DNA from: DASTCZ01 sp035308165
Lineage (GTDB): Bacteria > Acidobacteriota > Terriglobia > Acidiferrales > UBA7541
Assembly (NCBI GenBank): GCA_035308165.1
Contig: DATGHC010000086.1
Span: 1 to 64,000 of the forward strand
Direction of reading: 5' to 3'
Length of the DNA stretch: 64,000 nucleotides
The translations under genes were made by a program, and so were the position numbers. Position 1 is the stretch's first letter. Each line of letters begins with the position of its first letter. Under the pieces are notes generated by a model. It was not told the origin of the DNA and made no database searches. It worked only from the letters and a program-made list of their open reading frames with translations. Shown one piece after another: positions 51,325-59,444 of the stretch.

Positions 51325-54018
51325 ATGGTTTCGAACAAAACAAATTCGAATGACCCGCTCTTCACACCTGATTTCTCGCTTAAGCAAAAGATTCGCTTGC
51401 GGTTAAGCGCATTGTTCCACGTGAAACAATTCGATCGCCAATTGGATTCCGAGCTGCGATTTCATGTCGAGAAGCAGACAGAGGCTGGGATTCGTGCCGG
51501 AATGAGCGGGCCAGAGGCGCGGCGTGCGGCGCTGCGTGAATTCGGAAATGTAGATCTAGCCAAAGAGGAATGTCGCGACGAGCGCGGAACGCGATTCCTG
51601 GAGCAGTTCTGGCAGGATGCGCGCTTTGGTCTGCGCATGCTGCGCAAGAATCCAGGTTTCGCTTCCGTCGTTGTGCTTACGCTTGCGTTGGGCATCGGCG
51701 CCAACACGGCGATATTTTCTGTCGTCAACTCCGTCCTACTCCGCCCGCTTCCTTATCCCCAGCCCTATCAATTGGTGGAACTTGAATTGAAGTCGCAGCG
51801 CGGCGATTTGATTGACTCCATGACCGTTCCGCAGTTTCAATTTTTCCGCGACCACAGCAGCGTGTTCCAAAGCGTGGCGGGATTTCGGGGCGGTCCCGAC
51901 CTCAGCCTCAAGCAAGGCCAGACCATTGACTGGGTGACTTCCGCGCAGGTAACAGACAACTTCTTTCGAGTGCTAGGCGCCAGTCCAGTAATGGGGCGAG
52001 AGTTCCTCCGCGATGAAACCCGGCCCGGAGGCCCCACCACAACAATTCTAACCGACGAAATCTGGAGGAAGACGTTTGGCGCGGATCCTGAGATTATCGG
52101 CCGTCAAATTAATTTGGACGATAAAAGCTACACGGTAGTGGGCGTGATGCCGCGCGGATTCAAGCTGGTCGAGGGGCCGGCGGATCTCTTTATTCCCCTA
52201 CACCTGGGCAACAGCATGAGCGACCAAGGGACAAACACCGAGGTTCTTGCGCGGCTGAAGAATAATGAAAGCATCCACGCAGCCCAGGCGGACATGGCGG
52301 TGGTCTATGACCAGTTCCACCGGCAGGATGCGACGCAAGGAAACGACGCGGGAGTTCAATTGGTCGGTTACCAGGATTCACTGGTGAGTGACGTCAAACC
52401 GAGCCTGTTGTTGCTTTTTGGGGCGGTAGGCTTCCTGCTGCTGGTCGCCTGCGCCAACGTGGCCAGTCTTCTGCTGGCGCGTGCGAGCGCGCGGCAAACG
52501 GAAATATCCATTCGTCTGGCTCTCGGAGCGCGGCGCGGACGATTGGTCCGCCAATTCATCACCGAAAGTCTGCTGATGGCGCTGCTCGGCGGCGCAGCGG
52601 GGTTGCTGGCGGCCACCTGGCTATTGAAGACGCTGACCGCCTCCATTCCATTCATCCTTCCTGCCAGCGTCTCCGTCAATTTGGATGGCAACGTCTTGGC
52701 TTTTACATTTCTGGTGGCGATCGCGACCAGCGTCGTTTTTGGACTGGCTTCTTTCCGGCAAACAACGAAGCTGGACCTGAATTCTTCGCTTAAGGAAGGT
52801 TCAAAAGGGTCTGCGGGCATCACCCGGAACCATACCGGCAGAATGCTGGTGATCGTTGAGGTGGCGCTTTCGGTAACCATGCTGATTGGAGCGGGGCTGC
52901 TGATTGAGAGCCTTTATCGCTTGCGTCATCAGGATATCGGATTTGATCCGCAGAATGTGATCACCATGACCACGCCGTACACACCCCCCAAGAATACGCC
53001 GCTCGCGGCGGTGTGGAATTCGCAGCAAGTGATTATGAATCGCATCAAAGCATTGCCGGGCGTCGTGTCGGTGGCCGTGGTGAACGTTCCACCTCTGGTG
53101 GGCGGAGGCAACATGCCCGCGCAACGTCAAGGACACAATGAGAACAGCATCGGCGGGATGGAGATACGCGAAATCAGCCAGGAATTCTTCAAAACGCTCC
53201 GGATCCCCGTTCTGCAAGGGCGGGGCTTCGTTGAAAGCGACACGGAATCCTCCGTGCCGGTGGCGGTAATCAATGAGAATGTCGCGCGGAAATGGTGGAA
53301 CGGCGCGAGCCCCATCGGCGACCACATTATTGTGGGAATGTTCAACGGAAAGCGCTACACCGATAACCCGCGGCCCCTTGAAGTTGTGGGAGTCGTGGCA
53401 GGCGTGAAGGGCAAGACGATTCGCGGAGATGCGCCGCCAACCGTTTATCTTCCCGCATCGCAGCTCATGAGCGACGGCAGTCCCCCGCGCGGCTGGGTGA
53501 TTCGCACCGAAAACGGCGTGAACATCTCGTCCGAACTTCGGGCGATCGTCACCGAGGTCATCCCCGCCCAGCGTGTGCTGCTTCTCCTATCCATGCAGCA
53601 GGTGATTGGGATTTCCGTTGCCAGTACAAACTTCGATTCGCTGCTGATGGGTTTGTTCGCCGGGCTGGCGCTGTTGCTGACGGCGGTGGGCATTTACGGC
53701 GTGCTCAGCTTCACCGTCGCGCAGCGCACGCACGAAATTGGCATCCGAGTGGCGCTGGGCGCCAGGCGGATCGACGTTCTGCGTCTTGTGGTCGGCCAGG
53801 GAATGGTGCTGGCCTGGATGGGAATCGGCATTGGGATCCTTGCAGCAATGGGATTGACGCGCTTCCTGGAAACGCTGCTGTTCAATGTGCAACCGATTGA
53901 CGCGCCCACCTACGCTGCGGTCGGGGTCACGCTGACCGGGGTGGCGCTTTTGGCCAGCTACATCCCCGCGCGTCGCGCGATGCGCGTGGACCCCATCACC
54001 GCTTTGCGCAACGAGTGA
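51325..54018 (+). CDS. ADOP-family ABC transporter permease 1
   Basis: 897 aa from Met13 of the longest frame; a GTG at 51289 inside padR is an alternative but would give an unusually long leader compared with the sister genes. ADOP (acidobacterial duplicated orphan permease) plan: N-terminal helical block (RQLDSELRFHVEKQ; FGNVDLAKEECRD), the first TM in FGLRMLRKNPGFASVV, then MacB-type periplasmic and FtsX domains twice. FtsX blocks are seen at LLLVACANVASLLLARAS and at GLFAGLALLLTAVGIYGVLSF. It ends SYIPARRAMRVDPITALRNE. These orphan permeases lack an adjacent ATPase; a MacB-like export or mechanotransmission role is assumed. Confidence 0.92.
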   Translation: MVSNKTNSNDPLFTPDFSLKQKIRLRLSALFHVKQFDRQLDSELRFHVEKQTEAGIRAGMSGPEARRAALREFGNVDLAKEECRDERGTRFLEQFWQDARFGLRMLRKNPGFASVVVLTLALGIGANTAIFSVVNSVLLRPLPYPQPYQLVELELKSQRGDLIDSMTVPQFQFFRDHSSVFQSVAGFRGGPDLSLKQGQTIDWVTSAQVTDNFFRVLGASPVMGREFLRDETRPGGPTTTILTDEIWRKTFGADPEIIGRQINLDDKSYTVVGVMPRGFKLVEGPADLFIPLHLGNSMSDQGTNTEVLARLKNNESIHAAQADMAVVYDQFHRQDATQGNDAGVQLVGYQDSLVSDVKPSLLLLFGAVGFLLLVACANVASLLLARASARQTEISIRLALGARRGRLVRQFITESLLMALLGGAAGLLAATWLLKTLTASIPFILPASVSVNLDGNVLAFTFLVAIATSVVFGLASFRQTTKLDLNSSLKEGSKGSAGITRNHTGRMLVIVEVALSVTMLIGAGLLIESLYRLRHQDIGFDPQNVITMTTPYTPPKNTPLAAVWNSQQVIMNRIKALPGVVSVAVVNVPPLVGGGNMPAQRQGHNENSIGGMEIREISQEFFKTLRIPVLQGRGFVESDTESSVPVAVINENVARKWWNGASPIGDHIIVGMFNGKRYTDNPRPLEVVGVVAGVKGKTIRGDAPPTVYLPASQLMSDGSPPRGWVIRTENGVNISSELRAIVTEVIPAQRVLLLLSMQQVIGISVASTNFDSLLMGLFAGLALLLTAVGIYGVLSFTVAQRTHEIGIRVALGARRIDVLRLVVGQGMVLAWMGIGIGILAAMGLTRFLETLLFNVQPIDAPTYAAVGVTLTGVALLASYIPARRAMRVDPITALRNE

Positions 54019-54044
54019 GGATTTGAGCCGGTAGAAACAACTTT

Positions 54045-56690
54045 ATGAGTTCACGGAGCTCAATTTGGCGTCGCGCTTCCATTTGGTTTTGGGCGCTGGT
54101 GCGCCGCGGAAAATTGGAGAGCGAGCTCGACGCCGAGCTGCGCTTTGACTTGGAGCGGCGCATTGCAGCGAAGCTGAGGGCAGGTGTGAACGCGGAAAGT
54201 GCGCGGCTCGCGGCCTTGCAAGAATTTGGCGGCGTCGAGCTGGCGAAAGAGGAGTGCCGCGACGCTCGCGGCACTCGTTTGCTGGAACAATTCTGGCAGG
54301 ACGCGCGATTTGGTTTGCGCGTGCTGCGCAAGAGTCCCGGTTTTACCGCCGTTGCCGTCCTTACTCTTGCACTGGGCATCGGGGCGACCACCGCAATCTT
54401 CTCCGTGGTGAACGCCGTGCTTCTCCGCCCGCTTCCTTATCCCAACCAGAACCGGCTGGTGCGCGTTGAAGAGATGCACCCTGGTTCGCAGAACGCGTCC
54501 TTTACGTTTGCAAGTTTTCTGGACGTGGCCCGCGAATCGAAAGCAATTGAAAACATATCGGCCTACCGGCCCTGGTCATTCAACCTCACCGGCGATGCCG
54601 AGCCGGAACAGGTTCCCGGCGCGCTGGTCTCCGCGAATTTCTTTTCGGCGCTGGGCAGCAAACCATATTTGGGCAGGATGATCGGCATTGAGGATGATCA
54701 GCCTGATGGCGCAAACCATGTTGCCGTTCTGAGCTACGCGCTTTGGCAAATCCGCTTCGGCGCAAATGCTGGAATTGTCGGCAGGACGATTCAAGTGAAC
54801 GCGCAGGATTTCACCGTGATCGGAGTGATGCCCCCCGATTTTTCATTTCCTGAAGGAGCGAAGATTTGGTGCCCGCTGGTTCCGGGCGGAAGCGCACGAA
54901 ACAACCGGCGAGCCCACCTGCTGACTGTGATTGCTGATTTGCGCCGTGGCGAATCTCTAGGCGCGGCGCAGGGCGAGCTGGGAATCCTCGCCGCCCGCAT
55001 CGAAAAACAAAATCCCGGTGTTGATCCGGAAATTTCAATCAGTGCCGTCTCGCTGAAAAATAGTCTGGTTGCGCCCGTTCGTCCCGCTCTGCTTATTCTG
55101 ATTTCCGCTGTGAGCCTGCTGCAGTTTATTGCCTGCGCCAACGTGGCCAACCTGCTCCTGGCTCGCGCCACCTCTCGAACCAGGGAAATTGCCATTCGCT
55201 TGTCGCTGGGAGCAAGCCGGGCGCGGGTGGCGCGGCAACTGCTTACCGAAAGCATAATCGTCGCCCTGCTTGGCGGAGCGCTGGGATTTGCTGTGGCCTC
55301 CTGGAGCCTCAGATTCATCACCGCGATAAACGGGAAAGATATGCCGCGGTTCGGTGAGATCAATCTCGATTGGCGCGTCCTGATATTCACTCTCGGGCTT
55401 TCCTTTTTCAGCGCGCTGCTTTTTGGCATGGCCCCTGTGCTGGGCGGAATAAAGCTCGATCTAAGTACCTCGCTGAAGAAGGGCGCTTCGATTTCGGCTC
55501 ACGGCGCGAGGCACGGGTCCAGCAGCACGCTTGTCGTACTGCAATTTGCGCTGGCCATGGTCTTGCTGGTTGGCGCCGGCCTGCTGGGCAACACCTTTAT
55601 GCGGTTGCTGCGCGTGGGCACCGGGTTCAATCCGGAAAATCTCCTGACCATGCAGTTCTTTCTTTCGCCCGTGGAATTTCCGGAGGGCGATCTGAAGACC
55701 GCGGTTGTCCTGCAACAAATGCTGGAGGGCGTTCGCTCCGTGCCCGGCGTGCGATCCGCGGGAGTCGTCAGCGCTCTCCCGATTTTGGGCGGGCCTGACA
55801 CCGACTTCGTGATTCAAGGCCGCCCCGCTCCTCCGCTTAACGACGAACCTTCCGCTGACATTCGCTCCGTTGACCCCGGCTATTTTCGCGCCATGGCCAT
55901 CCCACTTCTCAGCGGCCGCGAGTTTTCAGAAATGGATTCAGCCAAGTCCGCGCGTGTCATGATCATCAACGAGACCATGGCGCGCACCTTCTGGCCCAAC
56001 GAAAGCCCTCTCGGTCAACGCGTCACCATGAAAGATTGGGGACCGCCCTTGACCGGCGAAATTGTGGGCGTCGTCGGGGACATTAAGACCGATGGGCTGG
56101 CGGCCGACGTGCGCCCAATGATTTATTGGCCCTACTTCCAATTTCCCGTGATCTTCGACGCCTTTGTGATCCGCACCGATGGGGATCCGCTCAGCGTGGT
56201 CTCTTCTGTAAAGGCGCGGGTTTGGTCCGTGGACAGGAACCTGCCGTTTTCAAGCATCGAAACCATGCAGCAGGTACTCTCCGATTCGCTGGCGCAACGC
56301 CGGCTTTACATGATTCTGGTGGGCGTTTTTGCCGGGGCCGCGTTGTTGCTCGCTGCCGTCGGGATTTATGGCTTGATGGCCTATTCCGTCAGCCAGCGCA
56401 CGAATGAGCTTGGCATTCGCATGGCCTTGGGCGCGCAGAGGACCGATGTCCTGCGCTTGGTCTTGCGACAGGGAATGAGGCTCGCGCTGATCGGCACGGC
56501 GGTGGGAATCGCGGCCGCGTTATTGCTTACGCGGCTCATGTCCACATTGTTGTATGGCGTAAAGCCGACCGATCCGCTCACCTTCGCGGGCGTCGCCGCT
56601 CTGCTGTCGATTGTGGCATTGATTGCGTGCTGCATTCCCGCGCGTCGCGCCACTCAAGTGCAGCCCATGACGGCTCTGCGCAACGAGTGA
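54045..56690 (+). CDS. ADOP-family ABC transporter permease 2
   Basis: 881 aa, 26 bases after its paralogue. Same two-repeat ADOP plan: LESELDAELRFDLERR, FGLRVLRKSPGFTAVAV, MacB-like loop from GATTAIFSVVNAVLLRP, FtsX block FIACANVANLLLARATS and second repeat FAGAALLLAAVGIYGLMAYS. The terminal signature is CCIPARRATQVQPMTALRNE. It is more similar to permease 4 in its N-terminus than to permease 1 by eye. No ATP-binding protein is found. Confidence 0.92.
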   Translation: MSSRSSIWRRASIWFWALVRRGKLESELDAELRFDLERRIAAKLRAGVNAESARLAALQEFGGVELAKEECRDARGTRLLEQFWQDARFGLRVLRKSPGFTAVAVLTLALGIGATTAIFSVVNAVLLRPLPYPNQNRLVRVEEMHPGSQNASFTFASFLDVARESKAIENISAYRPWSFNLTGDAEPEQVPGALVSANFFSALGSKPYLGRMIGIEDDQPDGANHVAVLSYALWQIRFGANAGIVGRTIQVNAQDFTVIGVMPPDFSFPEGAKIWCPLVPGGSARNNRRAHLLTVIADLRRGESLGAAQGELGILAARIEKQNPGVDPEISISAVSLKNSLVAPVRPALLILISAVSLLQFIACANVANLLLARATSRTREIAIRLSLGASRARVARQLLTESIIVALLGGALGFAVASWSLRFITAINGKDMPRFGEINLDWRVLIFTLGLSFFSALLFGMAPVLGGIKLDLSTSLKKGASISAHGARHGSSSTLVVLQFALAMVLLVGAGLLGNTFMRLLRVGTGFNPENLLTMQFFLSPVEFPEGDLKTAVVLQQMLEGVRSVPGVRSAGVVSALPILGGPDTDFVIQGRPAPPLNDEPSADIRSVDPGYFRAMAIPLLSGREFSEMDSAKSARVMIINETMARTFWPNESPLGQRVTMKDWGPPLTGEIVGVVGDIKTDGLAADVRPMIYWPYFQFPVIFDAFVIRTDGDPLSVVSSVKARVWSVDRNLPFSSIETMQQVLSDSLAQRRLYMILVGVFAGAALLLAAVGIYGLMAYSVSQRTNELGIRMALGAQRTDVLRLVLRQGMRLALIGTAVGIAAALLLTRLMSTLLYGVKPTDPLTFAGVAALLSIVALIACCIPARRATQVQPMTALRNE

Positions 56691-56717
56691 TGCGGAGATT
56701 ACTTAGAGGAGAATTCT

Positions 56718-59411
56718 GTGGCTAGGCAGAATCCCATCTCGCAGCGAGTCTCATCTTGGGTGCGTGCGCTGTTGCACCGCGAAAAGGTGGAGAGCGAACT
56801 CGATGCCGAGCTGCGCTACGACCTGGAGAGGCGAACGGAAGCGAATGTGCGCGCGGGCATGGATCCAAAAACAGCAAAGCATGCTGCAGTGCGCGAGTTC
56901 GGCGGCCTGGAGTTGGCCAAAGAGGAATGTCGCGACGCCAGAGGAACGCAAATCCTCGAACAGGTCGGGCAAGACATCCGTTTCGCCCTGCGCACCCTCG
57001 CGAAGAGGCCTGGGTTCACTGCAACTGCAGTATTGACTCTGGCGTTGGGCATTGGCGTGAACACATCGATTTTTTCTCTGGTGTACTCATTGGCGCTGCG
57101 CCCTTTGCCCGTCAAAGATCCCGCCAAAGTTGTCAGCGTCTTTGAAGAATTTCGTGGGCATTATTCCCGCGGCGTTTACGGCTCGCCCTCCCTGCTGTCC
57201 TATCCGGAATATGTAGCTTTTCGCGAAAACACTCACATTTTCTCAGGGCTGGCCGCATTTGCGGACGATTCGCTATCGCTCGGCGGCGTAAGCGGTCAAG
57301 CGGTTGCAGGGCTCCTCGCCTCCTGCAACTACTTTGACGTGCTTGGCCGGGACATGGCGGTTGGGCGAGGCCTTCTTGCTGAGGATTGCCACACGCCTGG
57401 CGAGGGATCTGTTGCCGTTATCAGTTACGGGTTCTGGCAAAGTCATTTCGCCGGCGATGCGGCTGTGCTCGGGAAGACGCTCACACTGAACCGGCGGGTC
57501 TTCACAGTGGTTGGCGTCGCCGCGGCCAATTTCGGCGGCACGGAACTGCAAACGCCAGACGTTTGGCTTCCAATTACGGTTGCGCCACATCTGCTGCCGG
57601 ACGAATTTAAGAATGGCAATTGGCTGGCACTGGACAATGTGAGCTGGCTCAACGTAGTTGGCCGGCTGAAACCGGGGATTTCGCACCGGCGCGCGGAAGA
57701 AGAGCTAGGCTTTCTTGCGCTACAGCGAGACGCGAATTATCCCGGCCGCCAAACCATTGTGACAGTGAACTCGGGCGCTTACTTGAACGGACCCGAAATG
57801 CGCAGCGTGGGCGCCTGGGTGGCCGCGGGAATCCTTGGGTTGGGCGGCTTTATTCTGGCCATCGCTTGCATAAACGTAATGAATCTTCTGCTGGCCCGCG
57901 CCCTATCACGAACCCAGGAAATCGGAGTCCGGCTCGCAATGGGAGCAAGCCGGATGCGTTTGATGCGGCAGCTTCTGACGGAAACGATTTTACTTGCCCT
58001 CCTGGGTGGCGCGGCCAGTGTAATCGTTGCGCAATGGCTTCCGTCGCTGCTGGCACGCTCGATTCCCGACTTGCGATTGAGTGCTCAGGTGGATCTGAGC
58101 ATGAATTTGTCCATCCTCGCCTACGCGTTTTTGGCTTCACTGGTTGCGGCGCTGGTGTGCGGGCTGGCCCCTGCTCTTCAGGCCACCAAGCTTGATCTCG
58201 TCTTATCGTTGAAGGAAGAAGGGTTGCCGCTTTCGAGCGGCCGTGGGCGCACCCGGCTTCGCAGCTTGCTAATTATCGCCCAAGTTGCGGGATGCACGGT
58301 GCTGCTGGTCGCGGCAGGATTGCTGGCGCGAGGGCTGCGCCATGCCGAATCCGCGGGCCCGGGTTTCCTTACAAGGAATGTGATTGTCGTTTCGCTTGAC
58401 TTGGCGAACCAGGGCTACAACGAGGCGCGCGCAGCTGCATTCCAGAGGGAACTGCGCGACCGCCTGGCTGCGATTCCCGGCGTCGTGGGTGTTGCTCGAT
58501 CGGCCGTGATCCCCTGTGTCACCGGCTATATGACCGTCGTGACTCTTCCCGGCGGCATCACCGATGACAGTTCCCAATCGGTGTGGGGGAACATCGTCTC
58601 AGCAGACTATTTTCAGACTATGGGAATTCACTTGCTGCGCGGCAGGATGTTCACGGAGCAGGAAGCGCAGAGCCCTGGTGCGACCCCGGCAATCATCAGC
58701 GCCGCCATGGCACGGAGGTTCTGGGGTAATGCCGACCCTCTGGGCAAGGAATTTCTTGCCGGCAAAACTCCTTATCAAATCTTCGGAATCGCGCCGGATG
58801 TTCAAAATTCACATCTGGGCCAAACCGACGGGCCATTTTTCTATGGGGCAAGCGCGCCGGATATCGCGCTCGACTCCAAGATATTCCTGCGCACCACCGG
58901 AGACGCATCGGAAGTTGGAGCGGCGATTCGCCGGCTGACCCATCAGCTTGACGCCACCGTGATGCCCTCAACGGAATCGTATGAGCAGATGCTCAAGAAA
59001 ATTCTGGAGCCCTCTCGGAGCATTGCCTCGCTGGTCGCGATCCTGGGCATTCTGGCCATGGTAATGGCGGTGGTCGGCGTGTGGGGGATGGTGGCTTACG
59101 CGGCCAGCCAGCGCACCCATGAAATCGGCATACGCAAAGCGCTCGGCGCCCAGTCGCGGGACATCCTAAGCCTGTTGTTGGGGAACGGAGCCAGGCTTTC
59201 AGCCATGGGGCTTGCTCTAGGATTGGCGCTGGGGGCGGGTGTATCGCGGTTACTTTCAGCGGCGGGACTGCTCTTCGGGCTGAGCGCGTTTGATCCCATG
59301 ACCTATCTGACTATTGCTGCAGCCCTCGCTGGCGTAACTCTTCTTGCGTGTTATCTTCCCGCGCGTCGCGCCATGCGCGTGGATCCGCTCATTGCGCTCC
59401 GGTACCAATAA
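56718..59411 (+). CDS. ADOP-family ABC transporter permease 3
   Basis: 897 aa, GTG start preceded by GAGGAG. ADOP plan: VESELDAELRYDLERRTEAN, IRFALRTLAKRPGFTATAV, a divergent first periplasmic loop (GVNTSIFSLVYSLALRPLPVK; FGGTELQTPDVWLP), FtsX block AIACINVMNLLLARALS, then a second repeat with GILAMVMAVVGVWGMVAYA. End: CYLPARRAMRVDPLIALRYQ, with Tyr-Gln instead of the Asn-Glu of its sisters. The first loop resembles the 'FGG' permeases that form a distinct ADOP subgroup, so it may bind a different ligand. Confidence 0.92.
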   Translation: MARQNPISQRVSSWVRALLHREKVESELDAELRYDLERRTEANVRAGMDPKTAKHAAVREFGGLELAKEECRDARGTQILEQVGQDIRFALRTLAKRPGFTATAVLTLALGIGVNTSIFSLVYSLALRPLPVKDPAKVVSVFEEFRGHYSRGVYGSPSLLSYPEYVAFRENTHIFSGLAAFADDSLSLGGVSGQAVAGLLASCNYFDVLGRDMAVGRGLLAEDCHTPGEGSVAVISYGFWQSHFAGDAAVLGKTLTLNRRVFTVVGVAAANFGGTELQTPDVWLPITVAPHLLPDEFKNGNWLALDNVSWLNVVGRLKPGISHRRAEEELGFLALQRDANYPGRQTIVTVNSGAYLNGPEMRSVGAWVAAGILGLGGFILAIACINVMNLLLARALSRTQEIGVRLAMGASRMRLMRQLLTETILLALLGGAASVIVAQWLPSLLARSIPDLRLSAQVDLSMNLSILAYAFLASLVAALVCGLAPALQATKLDLVLSLKEEGLPLSSGRGRTRLRSLLIIAQVAGCTVLLVAAGLLARGLRHAESAGPGFLTRNVIVVSLDLANQGYNEARAAAFQRELRDRLAAIPGVVGVARSAVIPCVTGYMTVVTLPGGITDDSSQSVWGNIVSADYFQTMGIHLLRGRMFTEQEAQSPGATPAIISAAMARRFWGNADPLGKEFLAGKTPYQIFGIAPDVQNSHLGQTDGPFFYGASAPDIALDSKIFLRTTGDASEVGAAIRRLTHQLDATVMPSTESYEQMLKKILEPSRSIASLVAILGILAMVMAVVGVWGMVAYAASQRTHEIGIRKALGAQSRDILSLLLGNGARLSAMGLALGLALGAGVSRLLSAAGLLFGLSAFDPMTYLTIAAALAGVTLLACYLPARRAMRVDPLIALRYQ

Positions 59412-59444
59412 GGGGAACATCGCACCAAGCGAAGGGGGGCTGTT